NCBI RefSeq assembly: GCF_001949145.1
Contig: NW_019091449.1
Coordinates: 1,025,805-1,089,804 of the forward strand
Direction: 5' to 3'
Length of the DNA stretch: 64,000 bases
Source: Acanthaster planci
Taxonomy: Eukaryota > Echinodermata > Asteroidea > Valvatida > Acanthasteridae
The notes under the pieces are model-generated. The model did no database searches and had not been told where the DNA came from. It was given only the letters and a program-made list of their open reading frames with translations. A program made the translations under genes and the position numbers. Shown here one piece after another: positions 11,600-24,700 of this stretch. Position 1 is the stretch's first letter, and every line of letters begins with the position of its first letter.

Positions 11600-14200
11600 T
11601 CACCTTGATGTTTCTCAAAAGATGTTGGATAAATTATTGTTAACCTCTGGCGTCAGAGTTGCAGTGTGCTGCATGAGCTTCAGCCGCCGCTTTAATAATG
11701 CTCTAAGTTGGGGGGGGGGACTTCAGCTGCGATCATTTAAGGTGGCACTTGCATGGAGGCGGTTATTGTAGTAACCTAGGACTTAATCAAGGACGTAAAA
11801 CCAATAAAGCCGTATTGGGCATTAGCCCTCAAGTCTATGGCTTATTTATGGTAACTAATGATAAAAGGGTTGGCCTTGATATAGCTTTCAAGAATTATCC
11901 GCTCCAATTTAAAGGGCACCCTTCCCAGCAAGGACTTCTAGTTACACGCAGGGTGGGAAGTGTTTCGACCAGTCTGGTCCACCTGCCCGGAGGCCATACA
12001 TTCTGTGTAATACAGATCAATATAAACAGAAACTGGCCGTGCGTACGAAATACGCCCGCGCCAAAAGCGCATGAACCTTTTTGCATGCGCTGTGAGTTCT
12101 CACCAAAGGATAGTCGTTGCTTTGTAAAAATGTGCCCCTTTTCACCCCTGGGTGCAGATGAGATCGTAGCCGCTCATCCCAAGTAAAAAGGAACGGGGTT
12201 GGCGGAGGGGTCCAACAGATATCCGCTACCAGTGTTTGGGCTTATTTCCTTCTCGGATCAAAACGTGCACATCTCAGTTTAATAGGGCAGACTTTGCATT
12301 TTGCGCGCACCTGTAACAGTGACCTATACGTGTTGATCAGTTGCCCTACCGTGGGCCTTGCGTTGAAGGCGGGTGGTAGGGTGATTAGGATGAGAAAATT
12401 ATGGAGTGTCTTTGATGCACTTTTGAACGCGACGATGTTCACAGCCTATTCTCTTGGCTAAACGCTGTGTTTGACGAACTGCTATTTTGCGTATAATGGT
12501 GCAGGCATCATTAATTGATAGGGCCTTGATGACTGAGATGACTGACACCGGCTAAACATTTTTTTCATGGCGTTTACGGATTACGGACTAATTGCAGAAT
12601 GCCAGGCCACTCAAAAAAAAAAGAAAAAGGAAAAAAAGAAAGAAACTGTTTCTTGGGTACGAAGTGAAAATCCCCATGTAAACAGTATGACAGTTTGACC
12701 TCATCCAGGGTGGCGGGGTATTCTGCAACTGAGGTCGGTCGGATATTACTGTTTGCCGTTTCGTTATTGGAAAAGCCATTTGCAATTTAATTATAGTATC
12801 ATCCCAAGATTTGTAACCGTTATCTTGTATCTAAATTCGTCTCGTTATCTCCCCTACAAGCGTCTTGCTTCTCACAGCTGCAGTTGCCATATGCTAGTTT
12901 CGTTATTTTCGACAAAAGACTTTGGAGCACATGGTAATCTGATAACAACTCATTGTCTCGGATCGGAGATGGGCACCACTACGCCACATGTGTGCTTTCA
13001 GTCTAACAAAAAATAGTTATTTCTAGTACTGATCTATCTATAGGCGCCCAACCTATGCAGATACCCCGAAAAATAAAGACTGATTGTCGACTTAATTATA
13101 AAAGCCCCTACAGATTCGATTCAGTCCAAAGGCGAATAAGTACACTTTTGGTGCATTTACGTTCTACGTCGAAATAGTTTGTGTGGGACAAAATTGATAG
13201 AGTATTATTCCTTTAACCAAATTTGAACCAAAACTTACAAGTAAATTCTGAGTAAAGTAGGGAAATGGAGTCAACTCTTGGATGGGGCCTCAAGTCCCTG
13301 AGACCCTTATGAACGCTAACCCAAGTTTATCAGAGAAGATAATTAGAGGGAATAAAAGGAGTAAAACTCAGGATGGAAGGATTGACGGTACCAGGGCCAG
13401 AGCTGTTTAAAAAGGTGCGACATGAGTGCTTTTGTTGGAACCAAAATGGTGGATTATGCTTCAGCGCCCGGCCACGGTCCGGCGATGAAGAGGAGCAGAC
13501 CGGTAGAAGACGGCTCCGAGGTGCTGACCCAACGCCGGCTATTTTGGAACGCTTAGCTAAGAGCATAACAGGTCCTGATTGAGGGCGAAACAAATGACTA
13601 CGGAGTCTTTTATAGGTTTTAGAAAGATCATGGAAAGGCTGTATAGTCCTTTTTTTGCCTACTGACCTTACGAAAATGTCTGGATCCGCCTCTAGAAGCG
13701 AACACTAATGGCGCATACGTGTATTCCTACAATGAAAGCGGCCAAGTAAGAAGATATACCGTCCCTTGCTCTCGAAAAGTGCACCCCTCAGACAGCGGTG
13801 GTGTATCCAGCGGGGGGGGGGACTTATCCCTCCCCGATGAATTTTGTCACTCTCATTTTCATTTTAATATCAATTTATTATTTTTTTGGTTTAATATTTA
13901 TGTATCAAATATTAGCACCACATCACCATAAAATAAAAGTTACGATTTCGGGACCACGAGTAAGGCTTTTAATATCCCCAACATCATGCCAAATAAGCCC
14001 GAAGCTGCATTCGCTTTTAGCAAACCTCCATAAAAATATCTGCTGATCTTCTCCTGCGTGAGGTACTCAGAGATTACCATTACAGTCATCACTTGAAGTG
14101 TAGCCAGGAACAGACTTGGATTCCCTGGTACAAAAAAATCTGAGGAGAATTTGAAACATTAAATAAGGGTGGAAATTATCGTAGGCGTAGATCTATGTCA
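11600..14200. other. Region with no supported gene
   Basis: It contains a 145-codon open frame at 11749-12186 (plus) with no recognised domain, G10 tracts at about 11710 and 13812, and a CpG-rich patch around 13430-13560. That patch has a short frame from 13446 that begins MVDYASAPGHGPAMKRSRP, ahead of a possible donor (CCG|GTAGAA). I cannot attach it to any gene. Confidence 0.35.
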
Positions 14201-15570
14201 GCAAGTGGGCGGTGGTTAGGGCGACAAATTCAAATATCCCAAAATTGCATGGCCATGAAATTTCGAAAGGTGGGGGTTGGAACCATTACGGGCTATTAAC
14301 AATAGTGCGCCTCCAAGAGCTTGTAACGCGTTGGCCAAGCACAATACGTGAAACTTGTCGACCCTTTGAAACACTTTGACAAACATGACGTTTTTTTTGA
14401 AGAGCAACATGGATTAAGACAGGGAAAATCGTGTGAAACCTAACTAATATTGACCATCAATGATCTGGCCAAGATTGTTGACAGAAAAGGGCAAGCTGAT
14501 GTCGTTATAATGGATTTTAGTCTTTTGATCGCGTACCACATTAGCGGCTCCTCCTGAAACTCCAACAAGCCGGGATCTCTGGTTCATTTCACTGTTCGAA
14601 TGGGTCAGAATCTTCCTAGCAAAAAAGATCACAGAAAATTTGTTTTGGAAGTAACCTCTAGATCGAGTACCACAAGGCACTGTCCTTGGGCCATTGCTTT
14701 TCATACTATACCTCAATAACGACCTTAGCTCAGAAATTACATCACTGGCAGGTGACTGTATCCTGTATCGAGAAATGAAGACAAGGAGTGATGCTCAAGC
14801 TCTACCAGACGACATAAACATGCACGGCAAATGGGAGTCAAGTTGGCAGATGAAATTTAAACATCGGAAAAAAAATTATACTTTTCATATTACTCACAAG
14901 AATAAACCTATGTTGTCTACCTACGTGATGAATGGAAAACCGCTCCAGAAGACAAAATAGCGGCCATACTTACCTAGAAGTAGAGATAAATCACAAACTG
15001 AGTTGGGCTGAATAGCCGTGTTTCTTCAAAGGCAAACAAAATTGTTAGGTTACTTTGTAGAAATTCTACAGCTGCTCCCCAAGGGTGAAGAGATCGGCCC
15101 AAAAAAACCCTAGTCAGACCTAAACCGGAATACCACTAAGATCACAAAAACAGACTAGACTGAAGCAGTCCAGCGGAGAGCGGCAAGATTTGTATGCAGA
15201 GATTTTCGACAAAAAAGCAATGTTTCCTATAATGATTCAAAACCTGGGATGGAAATTTTTAGAGGAGCGTAGTCTGAGCCATCAGTAGACTCACTTCATT
15301 GCATAAATCCATCCATCATCAAGTATCAGTGAACACAGATCATTACTGGGTTAAATTTGAAAGAGAGGGGATTACAACACGAAAAACATCTTCTATTTCC
15401 TTTTCCCATCAATCGGCACGAAAAGACTGTTAGGTCCTACAAGTTCTCTTTCATACCCAGGACCCTCAGCTTGTGTAGGCCTTATGGAATTATTTGCCGG
15501 CCGAAATAAGGGAAGCTTCAAATATTGATACCTTCAAATTTAAACAAAACTGTCTAGTATTGACATATTA
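14200..15570 (+). mobile_element. Degenerate LINE reverse transcriptase
   Basis: Conceptual translation in three frames gives, in order, QHGLRQGKSCET, VIMDFS...FDRVPH, RLLLKLQQAGISG, VPQGTVLGPLLFILYLNNDL, a catalytic-motif region, and downstream VQRRAARFVCRDF. These are the usual RT motifs of non-LTR retrotransposons. The catalytic (F/Y)ADD motif reads LAGD, so the active site is lost. Stops and indels throughout show an old, dead copy. Confidence 0.8.
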
Positions 15571-16655
15571 TCATCAACGAGGGGACCACAGAGCCAGTAG
15601 CCACCACGCATCTGCAACGTAATACATCCCATAGTGAAGGTTGTTGTCGTAATTAGAAGAACTAGAAAATAATTGTATTGACAGGTGCAATTCTTTGGTG
15701 GCGCACTCGCGAACTTGAAGTCTAATTCTATTGTATACAAGTATTCTTTAGGTATTCTTTCTATCCTGCTATTTTCATAAGGCGCCAGGCTACATGGACA
15801 CAGCTGATTCACAGGTCCCCGGCAGGTCTATTACCGAAAAAGATTGCTTGGTGACCTGTACATGTGCATACGTACTCACGCGCGCGCGTCTAGTCTGTTG
15901 TGAATTCATGTCGTGTCGCAAGCAACCGTGTACCACTACCAGTGATGTCATCAGTCTAAAAATATTGAAATGACATCGCATAAACTAAAATGGCTGCCTC
16001 GAGTCGAAGAAGGAAACTACACGAAGTCTATGGCCGAATATGAATGACTGTTATACCACACGATACAGTAAAATCTTTTAACATAATTCAATCTAATTTC
16101 TCTTTGAAAAGAATATAAAAACCCTAGCCCTGATTCTGTCGGATTTTTGGGAGGTAATCATTGTCATAACGTCATTCGTATATTTTCAGCCATTACTTAG
16201 GGCCTACTCTAGGGCTAGGCCTATACCAAATACTGACCTACCTGATTAACGTTAGACCTACATCATGAAACATGTAACGTTGCATTGTCTCCATGCTAAA
16301 TAACTGCAGGATTAATTTTGTGGAAAGAAGGTAGGGTTTTGATTTATGCTGTTATAAGGGAAATCCTGTGGTAAAAACAACCACAGTGACATCACGATCT
16401 GGTGTCGGTGTTGGCAAATCAGGTAAGAAAGTTGCATTTTCTTAGGCGAACCAGTAATATGCAGCCTATTGACAATGAATGATCTAAATTCACAAAAAAT
16501 AGGGTCAGCATCAGTAAGAGAACATTGCCTGAGGTTGTACTCCTTTGCAGGTCGACCTCTTTTGTACAAATGATAAAATCAGGGGAGTCCCGAAGTTTAC
16601 AGACGCCAAAAAAGATGTAGGCCTACATGTCATGACATGTAATGATGTAGGCTCG
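15571..16655. other. Intergenic, no recognised gene
   Basis: No supported gene. A 90-codon minus-strand frame (15540-15812) has one hydrophobic segment and several cysteines but no recognisable family. Confidence 0.35.
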
Positions 16656-16659
16656 CCTA

Positions 16660-17228
16660 ATACTAACAGAGGTTTCAGACCATTACTGACCATGAGACTG
16701 AGTAGGCCTGTTTCTTGAAAAATCTGACCTGTTTTACTTACCAGTCTCTCGTTTCCAGCAGCACCAATGATGATGGCCAACGTTTGTATTTACATATATC
16801 ACATTGCGCATGTGTCGTGCCCATGGCCAAGCATGCTCCGCATTTCGGTTCGACCATTTTCGGAGATTGGGAAGGGGGCTTTGTAAGATCTTGCAATCTG
16901 TCACAGGTACACAGTGCAGCACCTGTCATGTGTCCTGATGATGGTATCAGCTTACATGTACATGTCACACTGCAAGGATGGTTGCGCATTGAAAACAAGA
17001 TGTCATCCCTCCTCCATGCCTCTGAAAGTGGTCAAACCGAAATGCGGAGCAAGCATGGCCTTAGGCCCAACGCATGTGCAACGTGGTAAGAGCAGAAGGT
17101 GCGATCGTCGTCAGGTAGAAACCTCTCGTTTGGAAAAATTTGACCTGAAAAACCAACCTCTCCTTGGTGAGTAAAAATGTCAGGTTTTTCCCAAAATACG
17201 TGGTCTCATGGTCAGAAACCTCTGTAAC
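16660..17228. repeat. Large imperfect palindrome (foldback element)
   Basis: The arms match in inverted orientation. ACAGAGGTTTC...GACCATGAGAC at about 16660 pairs with the complement at about 17228. CTCCGCATTTCGGTTCGACC at about 16837 pairs with the complement near 17045. The centre lies near 16945. The ~570-bp structure has no convincing reading frame and is best read as a foldback-type non-autonomous transposon. Confidence 0.65.
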
Positions 17229-17675
17229 TCCATTTTCATGAGCTGTATAAGTAGGCATACGGTAGGCGCCGGTACCTCATGGTTGCTCTCATGGGAAAAT
17301 TTGCATGAAAAGGCAGGGTGTGCATTACCTTCCAGTTACCACAAAAGCTTGATGAAAAAACTCGTTGCGTTAAGACGCCAGGTAAACAACAATTGCCCCA
17401 AGTCACATGGAGTAGTGACTTGGAATTTTTCAGGTAGTCAGGCATAGGATCATAAGCAGCTTCGCCTTCGGTCATGTTGGTCTTATGGAGTGAAAACTCC
17501 AATACTGTGCATATACATGTACTTCCTGGGATTGAGTGTGCATATCATCGATGCACAGGTGCGGGATGTGCGACTCTTCACAAACCCCCAACATCTGTTT
17601 CATTCAATCGCTTCACTGCGCATACCCGCACAGCTTCATCATGTGACTTGTCCACTTGCCTGACGCATTGTCGAG

Positions 17676-17740
17676 TACATACGCGTACATGCACAGGTAC
17701 ATACATGTATGTACGCTGTGCATGTATGTACATGTATGGC
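17676..17740. repeat. ACATGTA-type short palindromic repeat
   Basis: Overlapping TACATG/CATGTA units (for example GTACATACATGTATGTACGC) form a local palindrome. Similar tracts recur at 19451-19485, 24202-24226 and 47503-47533. Confidence 0.7.
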
Positions 17741-17834
17741 TGCATGACATGAATCAGGGACTCAAATTCAAAACTTTCCAGGACAAGATTGACACTTCTG
17801 GAAAACACAACCTATGTGAACAAAAGGGCTGTGC

Positions 17835-18380
17835 TGAATATCCGAATATTCAATCGATTATCGAATATTCAAATATTATTTTCCAAATTTGAATATTCAA
17901 ATGCAAAATTCCTGAAAACAGAGGGAAAAGTTTTCTTTGTTTTAAAAAAGAAAAATTGCATCATGGTGGCTTGTTTCACGCAGATTCAAATGTTAAGTGA
18001 CAGAAATCTTACAACTACTCAAATTATTCACCTCTAACAGTCCCAAATCCTCTGATTTCAATATGATTTTACATACACCCCAGCATGCCTAGGGGGTTAG
18101 AGTTAAAAAATTGAAAAGGAATAGAAATTTTCTACAGGGCAAAAGTATTGTTCATCTCTTAGATCTTGCTAAATCGTGGCTGGAGATACTCCTAGACATG
18201 AAAAGCTGTTATAGTGATTACATGTACATGTAAAATGTACAATTGTGTGCATTACTGCAACTGATTTTGTATATGGTTTCATCGTCAACAATCTGCTGGT
18301 CGGTAAGACTGAATATTCGGATATTCGATCGAATTGAAGGTCGAATATTGAAACAGTGAACTATTCGAATTGACTCAGTC
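17835..18380. repeat. GAATATTC-rich inverted-repeat element (probable MITE)
   Basis: GAATATCCGAATATTCAATC at 17835 is matched in inverse by GATATTCGATC / GAATATTCGGATATTC at 18308-18330. A related tract, GAAGGTCGAATATCC...TTCGAATTGACTC, occurs at 40990-41028. It looks like a dispersed family. The ends are not sharply defined. Confidence 0.4.
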
Positions 18381-18748
18381 CTAGTGAACAAGACAAGACC
18401 ACAACTGAAAAAACAAATCTCCCAAGAGGGAAGTACAAAAAGTGGTTATTGAGTATTGACAATCATAATACGGAAGGTGAGTGGATTGTGCCCGTTACCG
18501 GCATATGGTACATCTACATGAACCATACATGTTGTCAGTCTATTAATTGTAGTAACTTTCATTTCACTCCCAGGATTTCAGATGTGAAACTTGTATCTTT
18601 TAACACCACTTACATTCATTACACAAGTTGAAACACTGTGAATGGCCGTTGAATGAGGAAGTAAGAACTTCAAGAGGCTTGGCTGACTCTTGTCAGGGCG
18701 GAGTGTTCAATTCACCATCAGCTGTGGGAGGTTCCGAGTGCAATCATC

Positions 18749-18788
18749 ATGGCTTACCACTCCCAGTCACTGGGCCGTTCTCTCTCAG
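18749..18788 (+). CDS. UBAP1: UBAP1 coding exon 1
   Basis: The ATG at 18749 follows CAATCATC. The exon ends TCTCTCAG|GTAGGACC with one base over (phase 1), which completes GTG with exon 2. The exon encodes the first 13 residues. Confidence 0.78.
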
Positions 18789-21700
18789 GTAGGACCTGTG
18801 CCTAAATTACCATGTACATTTATACTATGTGGTTGTGACTGGGAAAAGGACCCACCTCTGAGGGAAAAGGGAAAGGCCCAGCCAGTAGCTTCCCTAGTCT
18901 GCATGTTTTATTTTTAGCCGCAGCTAGATAATTTGGACACAGCGGCTCACATGTAAAATCTTCATTTATGGTTGGACTACTGACCTTGTCTGAGTTTCTT
19001 GGTAGTGCTTACCATTAGCAATGAATCTTAATCAACTAGTTTTAAAACAGTTTGTGTCAGCTGTGAGCTTAAATGTATATTTTGCAGATGTGCAGGGACC
19101 TTTGACTTACATGTATGTGGACATGTACATGTAGGCTTTGAGTAACGTGTGCTGTTGATATGTCCTAACATGTTGTGGCCTCTACATGTACATCAATATG
19201 TAACATAGTGCAGCCCCTAATATGGTACACCTTGATTTTGACTCTAGTGCTTTGCTAGAGTAATATATTTTTTCCTTAAATTTCACTAGAAGTGAAATTT
19301 TATCGAGGATGCCCACTTCAAACTTGCAATGAAATTTTATTTTTGACCTGATTTTCCAATTTCCTTTTTAGAAGTGCACTAGGAATTCTTTTAAAATGTA
19401 CCCAAAAATAAGAAAATAATTTTCTCAGAAACTTGTAGCTGGGTGTGGGTACATGTACATGTATGTACATGTACCTGTACTGAAGTAAGTGTAGATAATA
19501 AGAACTTATCAGAATTCATCAGTTTTAAAGAAATTGTTAATACATGTAGTTACCAGTAATGTGGAACTTTCTGAGATTCGTTCAATGCACCGTGTAAGAA
19601 AGCTGTGCCAAATTCCCTCATTTAAATAGCAGAATTATTACCTGCATAATACGATGCCAGGGAATACTTAGTGAAAAGCACCACTTAATTTGTGCCCAAT
19701 TTCCAGACATCACTTTTTAAATTTTGAACTAAATTCCATGACACTGAAATCGTTCAAAAAAGGTTCTTTGGCATTGTGTTATGAAGGTAACAGTTCCAGT
19801 ATGTAATTGAATGAATTTGAAGTTTTTTGAAGTGGTTTGGCAATAGTGCACACAAGGAAAGCTAAGGAAAACTTTCAAAGTGCGCCACGCTAGTGGACTC
19901 TACCACATTTCCATGGAAACAAGCATACAGTAGCCTTACTGCTTCCCAGCTCATCCGTCAAATGTAAAGAATGTTTAGCAGCACGAAACGAAACATTGTA
20001 CTGTTTGTGAATGGAATATCCTTCCACCCACTTTGCCATTGCAGTGACAAGCTTGGACGGTATTCAGGTGCGTCTTGGGGAACGTTTTAAACCACCAGAG
20101 AAAGTCTCTTTACCTTTGGGTTACAAGGAGCCAAACCCTTCTGCAATACTGAATGAAACCCAGGTGAGTGAATCACTCTGATTCATGATTACGGTTTTTT
20201 GTGATTTATTCAAAATTTCAGATTGTACGGCCTGAGCACAGTAGGTTGACTTCAAAAATCCGACAACTTATTTTCTGCCATTTCCAATGCAATTCTTGAC
20301 AAGTTGCTGATGAAAGTTGCTTTGAAGTTCATGGTGATGTATTGAAGTTGAAAAGCAGATGGGTCCACCCCAGAGGAAAACATTGCAAGAAAAGGAAGAA
20401 GTGCTGATGTTGGTTGAATATCCTCTACCTTAAGTTGCTTGGTAATTTTGTCTGGATGTTTTCAGAATCCAACAAAAACTAGCAACATGCAGTAAACCAT
20501 TGACGTATTCCATATGACATTTCAAATGGATACTGCTAAGACCAGCATTGGATTGGTGGTAGCATACTGTAGGTCAAATATCAGTTCTCATTTTCCTAAT
20601 TTTTTTTTTCAAAGAGAAATTATGGCCAGACAAATGGATGGTCTTTTTCCTCGGTTAAAATTTGGCTTGCTCTCTTAATTTCCAATATGCAGTACTCGTT
20701 TGAAACAGAGCGGACATTCCTGCAATTTCTGGAAGCCCAGCGAGCCGCAGATGCAGCTAAGGAGGCCAGCAGGCAACAGGCCATGGAAGAACAGAGAGCC
20801 GCAGCTACCAGCCCCGTCCAGCTCCCCAATGGAATCCTGCAACCGACCAACGCTCCAGCCAGCCAGTCGGAGCCGAAAAACCACTCCATTCCACCGATGG
20901 CCAGTCTTGGCGGTGACATCATGAAACCGGTTCCCCTGACCACCACCAACAATAGCAGCAGTGGCAGTAGCAGCAGGCTACCAGCTGCATCTGCAAACCG
21001 CAAGCAGAACTTTGACCTGGCCGATTTCGAGAGCAATGCCTCGGATCCGTTTGAGTCGACAGAGCTGGAAACGATCAACGACCTGGAGGAACTGAAAAGC
21101 GTATTGGCTTTTACAAATGTCCCAGCTCAGCCAGGATCAGTGGCAACCGAGCAACCACTGCGATCCCCTGACCTGTCTCTGGAGGTTGATGCTTGTCCAT
21201 TCGAAACGGAAACGGACACAGTCAACATTGAAGCCTCGAGCACTCAGGTTTCGTACAAACCCAGTAAACCAGACAAACACCCCAGTAAGCCGCAAAGTGG
21301 GTCGACAGGGATAAACAGACCCAGCAATCAAGTGACTAACGGTCAAGTTGTGACCAGCCCTGTGCGTCAAACACCGGCAAGAAACTCTGACCCTTTTGCT
21401 CGGAGTCCCCTGCCTCCGATTAACTCATCTCAAAGGGACAGTGCTTCGGCCGTCAATCCAGGGGAAGAACCTTCCCGATTGATTGCTAGAGGTCCCATGA
21501 TGGATCACTCTGTTCAGCTTCCCACACGCAGTAGGTCACCACCACCAAGCTATCATGCTCAGGACTTTACTCAATCCAGGACTTCGCCGGCACTCAGTCC
21601 TGTCGAACCTCCACCAAGCTATCCACAGGTGAGGAGTAAGATATAAAGTAGTCCTAGTTTCACTGAATCATTTTGTTCCTATTAACCCCAATCAGCATCA

Positions 21701-24700
21701 GGTATTTTTTTTCAAAACAGCTACATGTACATTTACCGGTAAATGTCACAATGTACCGAGGGCTTTAACATCTTTTGGGCTTTGTTGCATTTACATATAG
21801 GAGAGCGGGATTAACGTTAGGTCCCCCACCTCCTTCAGAATCCACTAGGAAATTTTGGAGATACATTTGTAATTTTTGGGAATGTCCCTCCAGATTACTG
21901 GGAAGGCATGCTTGGGTTGATGCGTTGTTGAAGATTTGGGAGAGGTTGAGTTAAATGAAGTCCGGTCACAAAACCATTGGAGTCTTCAAAACTACTCTAG
22001 TAAACCCAGAAATGTGAAGGGACCTGTAGAGGGACTGATGAATACATGTTTCATTTAGAAGTTATACATGTAGGATGACCCTAGAATTTTTCTTTGAGGA
22101 AACACCTGTAGAATTCAGTCTAAATTCAAAAAGCCAATCCCCTTGTCAGCCTTGGTTTAAGTCAAACTGGTCACACAACTAACAACCAAACCAAAATTCA
22201 TTATTTTTAGGGGAGAGGGGGTGTTTTGAAGGGCCAGGAAATGTGAGATTTTCTTCAGGTAACCTTTCTGAGTCGGGCCACTTTGTTCAGCCTTTTAGCA
22301 GACTTACGAGAGGAAGGAGAACCAAAATGTCCACAACAATTGCCTTTCTGTCGTGATACTGTACTTCAAAAACAAACAATTTTGCTCCTTTTGAGAGGGT
22401 CATGGCCCCTTAACTTCCCCTCTCACCTGTATCTTCCAGTACACAGAGCTGGATAGAAGTTTACATTGCACCAACCTGACACCTCCCTCCCCCAATCCTT
22501 GATACCTTTCCATACATGTACGAGTATTGTACAGGTACCTTATACTTACATGTAATACTATACTACCATAACACAAAAAGTAGTTCCCTTCTGCTTGAGT
22601 TTGCATAGCAGCGGAGAGGGTGTGAGTTGATTTTAGTTTTGATAAACACAACTGCATTCAGCCGTTTGGTATTTCAATGAAGCAGTCGCTCACGACAAAC
22701 GCATGATGAAAGCCAGCTTAAACAATGAACGTGTCCACTGTGCGTTATATGGCCATGCAGGTAAAGGCTGATTGCAATGGTGCATATCAATTATCGCAAA
22801 TGACTTGCGTGTACGATGTGCTTGTTTTTGTTTGTGCACTGTTGGGATACTGAACTGGCCTCACAGACAACTTTGCTGTGAGCATTTCTTGCAGTGCTGT
22901 GTATGCCTCCGTCGTGCCTTGGCATCACCGTGTGTCCTGTTAATGCTTTCCTTTGACATTGCTTCCTCTCCTAGAGTGTGTTCTTAGAGACTGTCAACTG
23001 TACGCCTCTGCCAGCTCTTGACTTGGAGGTTAGCCATGCATGTTTCATCCCAGTGCACGACCATTTTCATTCGGTATTTGATGGCATTTTTTGCATGGTG
23101 GTAGTGTAAGGTCATTGACATTGGTTTTGCTCTTCACTGACATGACTGATACAGGGATGTGCCATATTCTCATTGTTTCTAGCAACTTATGAACCCAGCA
23201 AAACTTCACAAGTTTGCTTGGATTAGGCTCAGACTTCCTGTGTAAAAAAATAGAAGTCTAACAACCAGTTTGCAATTGGCATGTGACCTTTGCATGCTGG
23301 ATAATTTATTTGGCAAGACCTCTGTACCTATAAGCAGCAGGTCGTGGGATTGGGTCCCATCCGAGCATGTTTGTAAATTTTTACCCATGAACTGTTTGGA
23401 AAGACTGAGCATGATGCCGTGCTTCTAACATAAAATTGGAACAGGGAAACTCAAATTGAAAATGTAAGAATTTCACTGTGGAAGATTCACTGAAAACAAA
23501 AAAGTGATGGCTCTTTCTGCCACTGTTTGTGTATGGCTGTACAGTAGTAAATCTGAAATGTAAGCAACGACCTGACAGTGTAGTAGATACATTTACCTCA
23601 TGACAAACACAGTGTCAGATCCTAGGTACAAGTACATATAGAATTGGTAGCAAGCAGATAATCAAATTTGCTAACTCATTTCCCAGCCTTTGCCGGCATA
23701 ACATTTACATGGAGCCCATCATAACCTAACCTTTCTCTTTCGTTCCAACCTACAATCAGTCAATCCTTGTTAAACACTCTGCACTCAAAAATATCAACCC
23801 TGCCTAATGACAGCTTTCGCCGAATCTTAATCACTTGTGACCATTCACTGTTCCACATACTGTAGTTCAACCACTACATGTACCGGCATGCACGGTCTTT
23901 TTGTTCAAGTGCTCACCAAAGATAAATTTTTTTTTTTCAGCAATAGCATCCCTAACCCCAAAGATATGTGCAAAGCTCTGTTAAGATTGGTTCATTCATG
24001 TTAATGAAAAATTAATTTTGGTAATAAACCTTTTGTTAATGGTGAAAAAAATCTTGCAGCCTGAGTTATCTGATCGCACGTAAACAACCATTTGAATTCT
24101 CCAGACTAAAGACACTGTTGCTCTACATGTACCTCGTGATTCGGGGCAAGCTTTTGCATGGTGACCACCATCTCTGGAATGGACTGGTTCCTTTGTGCCC
24201 TACATGTACATGTACTTACATGTATCCATCGAAACCAGTGTATTGGTGCAATGCATCTCCTATGTAACTAAGCAAAAGCTTATCCCAAATCACAAGGTAT
24301 AGTAACAGTGTCTTAAGTGGGAAGAAATCAAATTGTCACATTAACATGAATTTAAAGAACTTGGTGTACCAGATTTTTTTCAAATTTTACTCGCAAAAGA
24401 CTTGCCTGATCCGGATTTGTTTTTGCAAGCATGGATTTATCCCAAGCTGTGAAGATATGGAAACTGTTGGGAACAGTAAAATGTTTATTAACTGAAAAAA
24501 CAATCACATTGGTACTCAGAGCCACTACTTGAGCCTCATGAAAACTCAAGGTTGACTTCGCTTTCACATGCAAGCGAATCCTTTTCTAATAACTGCACCA
24601 TCTGAAAAGCAATCACCTCTCTGCATTTAGATGGTGCCATTTACACGTTTTTCCCACGAAACAATGGCATTAAGTGTACAATTTTCCAAGAAAGGCAATA

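Noticed and set aside
11749-12186. 145-codon frame as a protein-coding gene
   Set aside because: No domain, no start context and no splice partners; its composition is like the surrounding non-coding sequence.
20620-21078. 152-codon minus-strand frame
   Set aside because: It is a shadow of UBAP1 exon 3, which has clear homology and matched splice sites on the plus strand.
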